Shown: one piece after another, positions 38,759-49,156 of the stretch | How the letters are laid out: the number at the start of each line of letters is the position of its first letter | Position numbering within the stretch: position 1 is the first letter of the stretch | NCBI GenBank assembly: GCA_022510955.1 | Contig: JAFLSM010000010.1 | Coordinates: forward strand, 1-56,753 | Reading direction: 5' to 3' | DNA: 56,753 bases | Source: Ruminococcus sp. | Lineage (GTDB): Bacteria > Bacillota > Clostridia > Oscillospirales > Acutalibacteraceae | Position numbers and translations under genes: made by a program | The notes under the pieces: generated by a model | The model's database searches: none | The model's input: only the letters and a program-made list of their open reading frames with translations | Told to the model about the DNA's origin: nothing

Positions 38759-39832
38759 ATGACTAAAAAAGCATTAATTGCAATGAGCGGCGGTGTTGAC
38801 AGCTCCGTAGCCGCATATCTTACAAAACAAATGGGATATGACTCGACAGGTATAACTCTTAAGCTGTTTGACAATGAGGATATCGGAGAAAAAAAGGAGA
38901 AGTCCTGCTGCTCGCTTGACGACATAGATGACGCACGCAATGTGTGCTACAAAATCGGCATTCCTTATTATGTTTACAACTTTAAGGACAGCTTTAAAGA
39001 AAATGTAATAGACAGATTTATAAATGCCTACGAAAACGGTACTACACCTAATCCCTGCATTGACTGTAACAGATTTATTAAATTTGAAAAACTGCTTCGC
39101 CGAGCAGAGGAACTTGATTTTGACAAGGTTGTAACAGGTCACTACTCAATTATTGAATATGATAAGGGTGCTGACAGATATTTTTTAAAAAAGTCTGTTG
39201 ACCTTTCAAAAGACCAAAGCTATGTGCTGTATTCACTCACCCAGAAGCAACTGTCTAAAACACTTTTGCCTCTTGGAAACCTTACAAAGTCATATGTAAG
39301 AGAGATTGCAGAGAGTCTGAATTTGATTAATGCACGCAAGCACGACAGTCAGGATATTTGCTTTGTACCTGACGGTGACTACGCAAAATTCATTGAGCAA
39401 TACACAGGTAAATCCTATCCAAACGGTGAATTTGTAGATGAAAACGGTACGGTACTCGGCGAGCATAAAGGCATAATTCGTTATACTGTTGGTCAGCGTA
39501 AGGGACTGGGACTTGCATTACCTTGCCCTATGTATGTCAAGGAAAAGAATCTTAAAGAAAATAAGGTTATTCTTTGTGAAAATCACAGACTTTTCTCAAA
39601 GGAACTGTATGCTACCGACATCAACCTGATAACCTGCGACAGAATTGAAAAACCGATAAAAGTTAAAGCAAGAGTTCGATATAATCAATCCGAACAGCCG
39701 GCAACGGTTGAACAGATTGACAACAACACCCTGCACATTATATTTGATGAACCGCAAAGAGCAATTTCAAAAGGACAGGCTGTTGTACTGTATGATGGTG
39801 AATATGTTGTTGGCGGAGGCACAATTATTTGA
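38759..39832 (+). CDS. mnmA: tRNA-specific 2-thiouridylase
   Basis: AMSGGVDSSVAAYLTKQMGYDSTGITLKL; NPCIDCNRFIKFEKLL; HDSQDICFV; YTVGQRKGLGLA. Confidence 0.95.
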   Translation: MTKKALIAMSGGVDSSVAAYLTKQMGYDSTGITLKLFDNEDIGEKKEKSCCSLDDIDDARNVCYKIGIPYYVYNFKDSFKENVIDRFINAYENGTTPNPCIDCNRFIKFEKLLRRAEELDFDKVVTGHYSIIEYDKGADRYFLKKSVDLSKDQSYVLYSLTQKQLSKTLLPLGNLTKSYVREIAESLNLINARKHDSQDICFVPDGDYAKFIEQYTGKSYPNGEFVDENGTVLGEHKGIIRYTVGQRKGLGLALPCPMYVKEKNLKENKVILCENHRLFSKELYATDINLITCDRIEKPIKVKARVRYNQSEQPATVEQIDNNTLHIIFDEPQRAISKGQAVVLYDGEYVVGGGTII

Positions 39833-39886
39833 TTTTGATTAAAAATCAATAGGTTCAATACATATTAACACAAAATTGAGGTCAAA

Positions 39887-40279
39887 ATGGAAACGCAATT
39901 TCAAAGAGACGAAATAATAAAGTTTATTACGGATTTCTATGGTGATAATCCTGAATACTTATGGGCAAAAACGCCAGACTATGCTGTATTTCGTCACCAA
40001 ACAAATCAAAAGTGGTATGCCATTATTATGACTATTCCATACGATAAGCTTGGCGTGAAAAAGGAAGAAATGGTTGATATAATCAATGTAAAATGTGACC
40101 ATATTATGATGGGCTCCCTGCTTCAAGAAAATGGATTTTATCCTGCTTATCATATGAGCAAAACGCATTGGATTACCATTGCACTGGACGGAAGTGTTAA
40201 TACCCAGAAAATTAAGACCTTGATTGACATAAGCTATGAACTGACTGATGTAAAAATAAAAAAACATCCGTTGAGCTGA
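39887..40279 (+). CDS. MmcQ/YjbR family protein
   Basis: 130 aa; PDYAVFRHQTNQKWYAIIM...VKCDHIMMGSLLQENGFYPAYHMSKTHWITIALDGSV. Confidence 0.88.
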   Translation: METQFQRDEIIKFITDFYGDNPEYLWAKTPDYAVFRHQTNQKWYAIIMTIPYDKLGVKKEEMVDIINVKCDHIMMGSLLQENGFYPAYHMSKTHWITIALDGSVNTQKIKTLIDISYELTDVKIKKHPLS

Positions 40280-40350
40280 AACTATCCGAGCACATGGGGT
40301 TTTATAAACCCTATGCGCTCGACTTTTATGTACAAACAATTCCTATAATT

Positions 40351-40381
40351 AAAAAAGCGAGGACGAAATCCTCGCTTTTTT
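40351..40381. terminator. Bidirectional intrinsic terminator between convergent genes
   Basis: AAAAAAGCGAGGA-cgaaa-TCCTCGCTTTTTT. Confidence 0.9.
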
Positions 40382-40416
40382 ATTTTTTATTTTAAAAAAA
40401 CCCAATACTTCTAATA

Positions 40417-41607
40417 TTATTCATAGTTTGAATTTTCAGATGTAGCTTCGTTAGGTACACTCACCAAATCTTCAAAAACGAAAGACGCAAATTTTATTCT
40501 TTGAGCGTCAAGATCACTGCATTTGATTGTAGAGGTAATTTCACCGTTGATTTCTGTTCTATCATCATAGTACCAAAGACCATCTTCAGGTGCATAATAC
40601 TGTTCAACACTATATGAAAGATATGTGAGTGAGTGTGAAACAAGGGCAGTGATTTCGTCTTTTTTTAGATTAGTAGTAATGAGCGGACCTACTGCACTTA
40701 CAATAGAAATAATCTGTGTAAGATCAGCTGATTTCATACTCTTAAACACAGTTTCCAGAAGCTTTCTTTGGCGTGATGTTCTGTCCCAATCGTCGCCGTC
40801 AATACCGATTTCATTACCGTCCTCACCTTTTCGCAAACCTCGGTTACGAGCATACCAAAGCGCTTCCTGGCCATCAAGATGGACAACACCGGGGGCATCT
40901 GTTATTGTAGTATATTCAGTAACTTGTTTATTTTTATACATCTGATAGTTGATATAGTCAATTTCATCCTGAGTAACTTCAATATCAATACCACCAAGGG
41001 TGTCAACTATCTTCTTAAAACTTTCAAAATCAACAACAGCATATCGGTCAATCTTAATGCCGTAATTAGCTTCAATAGTCTGAATAGCAAGCTTTGCACC
41101 GCCAAGAGTATATGAAGCATTCAGTTTGTTGTAGCCGTGACCCGGAATATATAAATAAGTATCACGCTGAAATGATGTAAGTTTTAATTTTTTATGGCGA
41201 TTATCGATAGACATCATAATCATTGTATCCGAAAGGCCGAATCCGGTTGAAGAAGTCTTTTTTGAATTATCTTCGCCAAAAAGCATAACATTCAAGATTT
41301 TTGAATCTTGCAAAAGTTCGCCGTCACCTAAAGATAGATTCGTTCCATCACCTTCAAGTGCTTCTATTGAAGAAAGACTCGTACCATCATTCTTGTTATC
41401 ATCATCAATTGATTGAAAGTTCATTGAGTTCAGTACAGAATAATAATAAATCATTCCGCTGCCACATAAAAGGAAAACAACAGAAAGCACAATGCTAATT
41501 ACCCTTTTTGCTCTTCCCTTTTTGCTATAAAGTTTCATAACCTGTTTATTGGAGCTTATATCCACAAAACTGCCGCCATTACCTTTGCCTGCATTATGAG
41601 TTGACAT
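40417..41607 (-). CDS. LytR-CpsA-Psr (LCP) family cell-wall glycopolymer ligase
   Basis: LNVMLFGEDN..SDTMIMMSIDNRHKKLKLTSFQRDTYLYIPGHGYNKLNASYTLGG; ARNRGLRKGED...DWDRTSRQRKLL; N-terminal TM. Confidence 0.93.
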   Translation of the reverse strand: MSTHNAGKGNGGSFVDISSNKQVMKLYSKKGRAKRVISIVLSVVFLLCGSGMIYYYSVLNSMNFQSIDDDNKNDGTSLSSIEALEGDGTNLSLGDGELLQDSKILNVMLFGEDNSKKTSSTGFGLSDTMIMMSIDNRHKKLKLTSFQRDTYLYIPGHGYNKLNASYTLGGAKLAIQTIEANYGIKIDRYAVVDFESFKKIVDTLGGIDIEVTQDEIDYINYQMYKNKQVTEYTTITDAPGVVHLDGQEALWYARNRGLRKGEDGNEIGIDGDDWDRTSRQRKLLETVFKSMKSADLTQIISIVSAVGPLITTNLKKDEITALVSHSLTYLSYSVEQYYAPEDGLWYYDDRTEINGEITSTIKCSDLDAQRIKFASFVFEDLVSVPNEATSENSNYE

Positions 41608-41774
41608 ATTTTCCTCCCGATTGATGACTAATACTTTAAAAATAATTCTAATTTAGATTTAACTTTATATTTAATTAATTATAACACAATATATTGTACT
41701 TTTATTCTAATTTAGAAATATATTGTATATTTATCAGAAAACATGGTGAAAAATCCAATAAAAACATGACTTTA

Positions 41775-42362
41775 TCACTCTTGTTCATCAAGTGTCAGGC
41801 AGAAAGCAGGTAAAAATTCGTCTTCAAAAAATTTTACTTCGGGCATATCCATACTGTGAATTGAATCCAAAATCGTATCTTTTGCTTTTCTGAATTCATC
41901 ATTTCCCATTCTTAGCTCCTCAATGCATTTAATAAGAGCCGAAAGCTTATCTGCCGCCTTAACAAATGGTCTGAGCTCATCATCGCCGTCACCGTTCATC
42001 TTTATTATGCCATCAAATTCCTCTTTAAAATCATCGGGAAGCATTTTCACAAGCTGATTTGCGGCATTTTCCTCAATCTCACGATAAGCATGCTTAATCT
42101 CAGAATTAAAATATTTTATTGGTGTCGGCATATCTCCTGTGATAATCTCAGTTGTATCGTGAAAAACAGCTAAGATTGCTGCACGCTCAGGGTTGAGATT
42201 GCCTCCAAAACGCTTGTTATGAATAAGAACAAGGCAATGTGCAAGCATTGCAACCTGCAAACTGTGTTCGCTGATATTCTCGCTTCTTGTATTGTTCATA
42301 AGTCCCCAGCGATTGATATACTTCATCCTGGAAAGCATTGCATAAAAGCTTGATGATTTCAT
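41775..42362 (-). CDS. 5'-deoxynucleotidase, HD domain (YfbR-like)
   Basis: SEHSLQVAMLAH, AVFHDTTEIITGDMPTPIKYF. Confidence 0.9.
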   Translation of the reverse strand: MKSSSFYAMLSRMKYINRWGLMNNTRSENISEHSLQVAMLAHCLVLIHNKRFGGNLNPERAAILAVFHDTTEIITGDMPTPIKYFNSEIKHAYREIEENAANQLVKMLPDDFKEEFDGIIKMNGDGDDELRPFVKAADKLSALIKCIEELRMGNDEFRKAKDTILDSIHSMDMPEVKFFEDEFLPAFCLTLDEQE

Positions 42363-42539
42363 AATTATTTATCTCCTATTTTTTTACAATAATTAGTGCA
42401 AAATTAACATAAATATGTTATACTATAAAAGTATATATAAAATTTTATATTTTATATATGTCGTATGTTATTTATTATACTTTTTTTGACAGAAAAGTAA
42501 AGAATTATAATTACCAACTTTTTTATATTTGGAGCAATT

Positions 42540-45002
42540 ATGGGAAAGCGTCTTTCTAAATTTCACACAAAAAAGCATTGCTACGGATTGTTTACATTTT
42601 TGACGGCACTATTGATGGCAACCATACTGTTTGTGCCTTTTATGGTGTTTAACGGCGGTATATTATATTATTACGGTGACTTTAATGTACAGGAAATTCC
42701 GTTTTATCAGCTTGTGCATGATGCTGTAAGAAGCGGAAATTTAGGCTGGAGTCACATTACAGACCTTGGCTCTGATACCATTTCAAGCTACAGCTTTTAT
42801 CTGCTTGGCAGCCCGTTCTTTTGGTCAACTATCCCGTTTTCAAGCGAAGTCGTGCCATATCTTATCGGGCCTTTGCTTATCATCAAATTTGCCTGTGCCG
42901 CTCTTGCCGCATATATTTATCTTAAGAGATATGTAAAAAACGGAACTATTGCAATGGTTGGCGGTTTGATGTATGCATTCTCGGGATTCTCAATCTATAA
43001 TGTGTTTTTCTTCCATTTTCATGAACCGTTGATTGTTTTTCCGCTGTTGTTGGCAGCTTTGGACGCTTTTTTGTATGATAAAAAGCGTATTGTATTTGCA
43101 CTTGCTGTTTTTACTGCTTGTATTGTGAATTACTATTTTTTTGCTGGACAAGTAATCTTTGTGCTGATGTACTACCTGATGCTGACACTGACAAAGACAT
43201 ACAAATTTAAGTTTACTGAATTTTTGATTTTAGCCGTTGAGGTTTTAATAGGATTTGCAGCTACGGCATTTTTAATTCTTCCATCAGTTCTGGGACTTAT
43301 GGGAAACCCAAGGCTCGACACGCTTCCTGAGGGTTGGAACTCTCTTGTGTATAGCAGACCTGAAAAATATTTTCTGATTATTTTAAGTTTCTTCTTTCCT
43401 GCCGATACTCCTGCATTCCCTGTTTTTACTCCCGACTCTAACTGTAAATGGGCATCTGTTGCAGGATGGATACCCCTTGCAGGAATGACAGGTGCTATCG
43501 GATATATGCAATTAAAAAAGCGTAGCTGGCTGAAAAAGCTGATTACACTGCTTATACTGTTTGCACTTATTCCCGTGTTAAACAGTATGTTTCAGCTGTT
43601 TAACAGTTCGATATATTACGCAAGATGGTTTTATATGATTGTGCTGATGCTCGTTCTTGCCACAGTGAAGTCACTCGAAAATGAGGAAACTGATTGGAAC
43701 AGAGCAATAAGATGGTCAGTCGGAATTACAGCTGGCATTGCTGTTTTGATTGGACTTATGCCGAATAATACTGATGACACCGAAAATGGCGAATATATTT
43801 TAGGTGTGCAGGCAAGCTTTGATAGATTTTGGCTTTATGTACTGCTTGCAATGATGAGCCTGCTTGCATTTGTGCTGATTTATAAAAAGTTTTGCGTTAA
43901 TAAAAAAAGATTTGCGGCAATGCTTCTTCTCGGCACATGTCTGACAGCCATGGTATCATCATTCTTTGTAATTGCTGAGGGATTTATCTCAAGCAACACT
44001 TCAAAAACAATTAACGAGAACATAATAAACAAGCGTGGCGGAATTACGATTGATGACATTGATGAGGTAAGAAGTGATTTTTACGAGTGTGTAGATAACA
44101 CTGCAATGTTCTGGCAGATTCAAAGCATTAACTGCTTTCAAAGCTCGGTTTCACCCTCAATTATGAAATTCTATGAGGAAATGGAAATCGGAAGAGATGT
44201 TGCGTCCCGCCCTAATACAGATGCCTATGCACTGCGTTCGCTTTTAAGCTGTAAGTATTTGTTCGACTATGTGGAAGACAACAGTACTGACGGAAGTTAT
44301 TATTCATTCATCGATAAAGATGGCGAGACAAAAATGCCGTACTGGCAATATATAGATAATAATAACAATTTTAAAATTTATGAAAACCTTTGCTACATTC
44401 CGATGGGTTTTACCTATGATGAATTTGTTACAAAGGATGAATTTAATAAAATTGATAAATATTACAAGCCACAGGCTATGCTTCATGCAATGGTACTTAC
44501 AAGGGATCAGATGATAAAATATAACGACATCACAAAATATTCCCAGGGCGACTATGATTTGCTGTACTTCGGCGATTCTTCAAACTTTGTAAGCAAAACA
44601 AATGAATATGTTTACAGCTATGAAGAATATAAAAAAGCCTGTAAAGAAAGAAAGAAAACAAGTTGCTCTTCATTTGGGTATACCGACAATGGCTTTAAAG
44701 CTGAATATAAAAATAATGGTGAAAAAAATCTGATGTTCTTCAGCGTGCCGTATAGCGAAGGTTTTAAGGCTACTGTAAACGGCAAATCTGTTGATATTGA
44801 AGAAGCAAACTATGGTTTTATGGCAATAGAAATCCCTGCGCACACTGATTGCAGTATTGAGTTCACTTACCAAACACCGGGTCTTAAGCAGGGATGTATG
44901 ATAAGCATTGGTGCACTCTGTGCTTTGGCAGTTTACCCTTGCATTCTATTGACTTGTCATATAGTAAAGAAAAGAAAACAAAAACACACTAATATTATAT
45001 AG
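42540..45002 (+). CDS. YfhO family membrane protein
   Basis: 820 aa, multiple TM; GGILYYYGDFNVQEIPFYQLVHDAVRSGNLGWSHITDLGSDTISSYSFYLLGSPFFW; C-terminal SVPYSEGFKATVNGKSVDIEEANYGFMAIEIPA. Confidence 0.88.
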   Translation: MGKRLSKFHTKKHCYGLFTFLTALLMATILFVPFMVFNGGILYYYGDFNVQEIPFYQLVHDAVRSGNLGWSHITDLGSDTISSYSFYLLGSPFFWSTIPFSSEVVPYLIGPLLIIKFACAALAAYIYLKRYVKNGTIAMVGGLMYAFSGFSIYNVFFFHFHEPLIVFPLLLAALDAFLYDKKRIVFALAVFTACIVNYYFFAGQVIFVLMYYLMLTLTKTYKFKFTEFLILAVEVLIGFAATAFLILPSVLGLMGNPRLDTLPEGWNSLVYSRPEKYFLIILSFFFPADTPAFPVFTPDSNCKWASVAGWIPLAGMTGAIGYMQLKKRSWLKKLITLLILFALIPVLNSMFQLFNSSIYYARWFYMIVLMLVLATVKSLENEETDWNRAIRWSVGITAGIAVLIGLMPNNTDDTENGEYILGVQASFDRFWLYVLLAMMSLLAFVLIYKKFCVNKKRFAAMLLLGTCLTAMVSSFFVIAEGFISSNTSKTINENIINKRGGITIDDIDEVRSDFYECVDNTAMFWQIQSINCFQSSVSPSIMKFYEEMEIGRDVASRPNTDAYALRSLLSCKYLFDYVEDNSTDGSYYSFIDKDGETKMPYWQYIDNNNNFKIYENLCYIPMGFTYDEFVTKDEFNKIDKYYKPQAMLHAMVLTRDQMIKYNDITKYSQGDYDLLYFGDSSNFVSKTNEYVYSYEEYKKACKERKKTSCSSFGYTDNGFKAEYKNNGEKNLMFFSVPYSEGFKATVNGKSVDIEEANYGFMAIEIPAHTDCSIEFTYQTPGLKQGCMISIGALCALAVYPCILLTCHIVKKRKQKHTNII

Positions 45003-45009
45003 GAGCAAA

Positions 45010-46374
45010 ATGATGCTGTTTGGAGATAAAATTTTAAAATATAAAAATGAAATTATAAGTGATTTACAAACTCTTTTGAGCATTGAATCTGTATCAGGCT
45101 CAATGCCACAGGAATGTGACAAAGCTCTTAACTTTGTGATGAACAAAGCTAAGGAATTCGGACTCTCATCAGAAAGAGTTACAGATAAGAGCGGTCACAT
45201 TACACTTGGTGATAAAGGAAAGCTGTGCGGAGTGCTTTCACACCTTGATGTTGTACCGTCAGGTAACGGATGGAGCGTTGAACCCTTTGCCTTAACTCAA
45301 AAAAATGGCAGGTTGTACGGCAGAGGAATTGCTGATGACAAGGGCGCTGCATTGATTAGTCTGTACTGCTTGCGTGCATTAAAGGATAATGGCGTTGAAG
45401 GTAAAAATACTCTGCGTACAATATATGGCATCAGCGAAGAAGTAGGAATGGATGATATGGACGGATATTTTGAAAACATGCCTATACCTGAAATGGCATT
45501 CACTCCTGACAGCGACTATGGAATCTGCTTTGCTGAGAAGGGAATCTTACAGCTTGAGGTCAGTTCGAAAACGAATGACTCAAAGCTTATAAATCAATTT
45601 GCTTCGGGCAGAGCTGTTAATGCTGTTCCCGACAGTGCCTGTGCCATTATTGATACTTCAATCTATGACGAACAAACCCTTATAAAGCTTGCCGATGAAA
45701 GTGACGGAAATTTTGAATTTAGGAATACGATTGACGGCTTGATGATTAAAAGCCTTGGCAAAGCTGCACATGCCTGTGAAGCTGAAAAAGGTTACAATGC
45801 CGCTGCCGCACTTGTTGACATAATCGCCGATACATTTGATAAGAATGAAATTGGGTCATTGTGCAATTTTATTGATTATGCAATTAACAAGGAAACTAAC
45901 GGTCGCTCTCTCGGACTTAAAATGAGCGACTATGTGTCGGGGGCATTGAGCGTAAACCTTGCGTCCCTCAATATTGATGACGAATATGCAAAAGCGCAAT
46001 TTGACATCAGATACCCTGTTACGGTAAGCGGAGAAGATGTGCTTGCTCAATTTGAGAAGGTGGCAAAAAGAAGTGACCTTGAAATAAAGGTAATTAATCA
46101 CGAAAAACCGTTGTATGTTGAAAAAGAATCAAAGCTAATCAGTATTTTAAGCGAAGCATATGAGTCTGTTACCGGTGAAAAGGCAGAGCTTTACTCAACA
46201 GGCGGAGGTACATATGCAAGAAAACTCAATAATAATGGTGTTGCATTTGGACCGAACTTTAAGGGTGATGATATTCGTATGCATAACTCAGATGAGAGTG
46301 TTGATGAAAACAACTTCTTTTTACACGCACAAATTTGTCTTGAAGCAATGTACAGACTTTTTACCTGTGAATGA
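45010..46374 (+). CDS. M20 family dipeptidase (Sapep/PepV-like)
   Basis: GVLSHLDVVPSGNGW; GRGIADDKGAALISLYCLRAL; YGISEEVGMDDMDGYF. Confidence 0.92.
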   Translation: MMLFGDKILKYKNEIISDLQTLLSIESVSGSMPQECDKALNFVMNKAKEFGLSSERVTDKSGHITLGDKGKLCGVLSHLDVVPSGNGWSVEPFALTQKNGRLYGRGIADDKGAALISLYCLRALKDNGVEGKNTLRTIYGISEEVGMDDMDGYFENMPIPEMAFTPDSDYGICFAEKGILQLEVSSKTNDSKLINQFASGRAVNAVPDSACAIIDTSIYDEQTLIKLADESDGNFEFRNTIDGLMIKSLGKAAHACEAEKGYNAAAALVDIIADTFDKNEIGSLCNFIDYAINKETNGRSLGLKMSDYVSGALSVNLASLNIDDEYAKAQFDIRYPVTVSGEDVLAQFEKVAKRSDLEIKVINHEKPLYVEKESKLISILSEAYESVTGEKAELYSTGGGTYARKLNNNGVAFGPNFKGDDIRMHNSDESVDENNFFLHAQICLEAMYRLFTCE

Positions 46375-46422
46375 TACAAGCAAGATTTGCTAATAATAAC
46401 GATTAGAAAAGGATTTGAAGAA

Positions 46423-47220
46423 ATGAGTACCGAAAAGACTATTAAACAGCAGACAAAAAAACTACTTTTAGGTAACTGGAGCAGTATTATTGCCTCTGTT
46501 ATACTTGCGTGCGTTGTATTTATTGCTGTGGACACAATAGGTACACTTACAGCATTTTTGCTTGGTGTGTATAATGGCTCAGGTGAGCTTGTGAGTTCAT
46601 CAAACAAACAAAGTCTGCTTAATTTTATATACATCGGCGAATTTCTTGTTTTTATTTTTCTTTCACCTATCATTAACGGTATTTTCAAAATGTTCTGCAA
46701 TGTTTCGCTGTACGGCAAAACCGAGATTAGTGATACTTTTTTCTATTTTAGGAACGCTCACAAATATTTCAAAACTTGCGTATTTAATTTAATTTTGTCA
46801 GCAATATTTATACTGTTGAGCACTTTAACCGACTTTGCGTATAAGTGTCTTGAAGACGCAGTTGGCAAAAACTTGCAGGATTTGTCAAATTTTGATATAA
46901 TATCAGTTATGCTTATCAGTGTATTGTTATTGGTAATTGCACTGAAAATTTTGTTTTATTTTATTTTTGTACACTATCAGCTTTTCACTTATGCTACTTT
47001 TGATAATATTTCAATAATAAAGTGTGTGTTTGGTATGTATGGATTTACATTCAGACACCTGGCTTCTGCAATTAAGATGATGTTCAGCTTTATCGGCTGG
47101 ATTTTACTGTGTTTTTTTGTGGTGCCTGCATTCTATGTTTTGCCTTATCTGGGAGTTTCAATGGCCAATTCTGCAAAATGGCTGTTTGCGTATGATAAGG
47201 ACAGGGGGTTACTATGCTGA
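46423..47220 (+). CDS. DUF975-like integral membrane protein
   Basis: Multiple TM helices; LLGNWSSIIASVILACVVFI; YLGVSMANSAKWLF; internal ATG at 46423 preferred. Confidence 0.55.
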   Translation: MSTEKTIKQQTKKLLLGNWSSIIASVILACVVFIAVDTIGTLTAFLLGVYNGSGELVSSSNKQSLLNFIYIGEFLVFIFLSPIINGIFKMFCNVSLYGKTEISDTFFYFRNAHKYFKTCVFNLILSAIFILLSTLTDFAYKCLEDAVGKNLQDLSNFDIISVMLISVLLLVIALKILFYFIFVHYQLFTYATFDNISIIKCVFGMYGFTFRHLASAIKMMFSFIGWILLCFFVVPAFYVLPYLGVSMANSAKWLFAYDKDRGLLC

Positions 47221-48281
47221 TTTCGCTATGTATGATTGCCTATAATGAACAGGACGCTCTCGACGGATTGTTTAAGGATATTTCATTACAGGATTATCCT
47301 CATGACCAGATTGAGATTGTCTTTGTTGACAGTATGTCAACTGACCGCACATATCAAAAAATGGAAGAATTTAAGAACACCGGTTTTGGCTTTGAAAAAG
47401 TAACTATTGTTCAATGTGCAAAGAAGAACCAGGCGTTTTCGTGGAACTGTGCTTTGATGACTGCAAGAGGCGATATTATTATCAGAGTTGATGCCCACGC
47501 AAGAATCCCGAGAAACTTTATTTCCAGAAATGTGTATAACATTAATCTCGGCGAAGATGTTGTTGGTGGAGGAAGACCTAACATCACTTCTGATGTATCG
47601 TCATGGAAGCTCACATTGCTTGCGGCCGAAGACTCGCTGTTCGGCAGTTCCGTTGCGTCTTATCGCCGTCCTCCAACACAGAAAGAATATCTCGACAGCT
47701 TGTTTCATGCTGCATACAAACGAGAGGTTATTCAGACTGTCGGCGGATTTAATGAGGATTTGGGCAGAACTGAGGACAATGAATTTCATTACAGAATCAG
47801 GCAGGCAGGATATAAGCTTTGTTGTTGCCCTGATATAATTTCGTATCAACACTCAAGAAACAATCTTAAGGATATGATAAGACAGAAGTATTCAAATGGT
47901 AAATGGATTGGACTGACCCTATCGGAATGTCCCGGTTGCCTTTCATACTTCCACTTTGCACCGTTTGCATTAGTTGTAATACTTGTGCTGTTGTCAATTT
48001 TTGCTATGTTCGGACATCCCTTACTGCTGTATACTTTGCTGATTATTTACGGTATGTTTGACATTGTAAATACTGTTGGTTGCTTTACAATGAAGAACCT
48101 TCAACCGCAATTTATTTTTCTGCCAATTATATTCCCTATTTTGCATATTTCATATGGTATCGGCACTATAGTGGGTTTAATTAATATTCCTTTTTGGCAA
48201 AAAAAGATTTCAAAAAGCAAGTCAAAGCAACACATTGAAAAAGTTAAACAAAAAATCGCAAAGAATACTATTGCGAAGTAA
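47214..48281 (+). CDS. Glycosyltransferase family 2 (ExoA-like)
   Basis: ISLCMIAYNEQDALDGLFKDISLQDYP...VDSMSTDRTY...IIRVDAHARIP...GGRPNI...RTEDNEFHYRIRQAGYKL; C-terminal TM. Confidence 0.9.
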   Translation: MLISLCMIAYNEQDALDGLFKDISLQDYPHDQIEIVFVDSMSTDRTYQKMEEFKNTGFGFEKVTIVQCAKKNQAFSWNCALMTARGDIIIRVDAHARIPRNFISRNVYNINLGEDVVGGGRPNITSDVSSWKLTLLAAEDSLFGSSVASYRRPPTQKEYLDSLFHAAYKREVIQTVGGFNEDLGRTEDNEFHYRIRQAGYKLCCCPDIISYQHSRNNLKDMIRQKYSNGKWIGLTLSECPGCLSYFHFAPFALVVILVLLSIFAMFGHPLLLYTLLIIYGMFDIVNTVGCFTMKNLQPQFIFLPIIFPILHISYGIGTIVGLINIPFWQKKISKSKSKQHIEKVKQKIAKNTIAK

Positions 48282-48289
48282 TGGAGATT

Positions 48290-49156
48290 ATGATGTCGGA
48301 ACTTGTTAAAATGACGCCTGAAACCCTAAGGGAATTACAGCTTAAACAACTTGATATGCTCAGATATTTCAGAGATTTTTGCAACAAAAACAACCTTCGA
48401 TTTTATTTAATTGGAGGTTGTCTTATTGGTGCGTTAAGAAATAAAGGCTTTGTACCGTGGGATGATGATGTGGATGTCATTATGCCGAGAGACGACTACG
48501 AAAAGCTGTATCAACTTTGGCGTGAACAAGGCGCTGACGGCAGATTCAGGCTGCTGAAAACTGATGATAATATGTTTACGGGTAATATTTTTATTACGAT
48601 TACCGACACAAATTACACACTTGTTAAAGCAAATCAAACTGATGTTGACATTCCTCACGGTTTGGTTATGGATGTTTTTCCGCTTGATGTATGCCCTGAC
48701 GGCAGATTTGCAAGAAAAATGCAATACATATGGACAATGCTCTATTCCCTGTTTTTAGCTCAGGTAGTACCTGAAAATCACGGCGGAATTATCGGCTTTG
48801 GCAGCAAGGTTCTTCTGTCAATCTTTAGGGGCAAAAAAACAAGAGATAAAATCTGGCGTTTTTGCGAAAAAAAGATGACTAAATATAAGCTTAATGAAAA
48901 CAAATGCGTGACAGAGCTATGTTCGGGACCTCACTGGATGAAAATTGAGTATCCTAAGCATATTTATGACGGCGTTGCTTATGTTACCTTTGAGGGACTT
49001 GAAATGCCATGTATGTCTGGATATGACGAGTATTTAACCATGGTTTTCGGTGACTATATGAAAGAGCCTCCAAAAGAAGAGCAAGTACCTCACCACGATA
49101 TTGCATATATGGATTTGAACTCGCCCTGTATTAATTATGACAGCAAAAGAAAGTGA
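48290..49156 (+). CDS. LicD family phosphotransferase
   Basis: RFYLIGGCLIGALRNKGFVPWDDDVDVIMPRDDYEKL; start at 48281, 48290 or 48293 possible. Confidence 0.92.
   Translation: MMSELVKMTPETLRELQLKQLDMLRYFRDFCNKNNLRFYLIGGCLIGALRNKGFVPWDDDVDVIMPRDDYEKLYQLWREQGADGRFRLLKTDDNMFTGNIFITITDTNYTLVKANQTDVDIPHGLVMDVFPLDVCPDGRFARKMQYIWTMLYSLFLAQVVPENHGGIIGFGSKVLLSIFRGKKTRDKIWRFCEKKMTKYKLNENKCVTELCSGPHWMKIEYPKHIYDGVAYVTFEGLEMPCMSGYDEYLTMVFGDYMKEPPKEEQVPHHDIAYMDLNSPCINYDSKRK

Noticed and set aside
38774-39142. - strand 122-aa ORF in mnmA
   Set aside because: Antisense of a conserved enzyme.
46191-46718. - strand 175-aa ORF across the M20/DUF975 boundary
   Set aside because: Antisense to two real genes; no domain.
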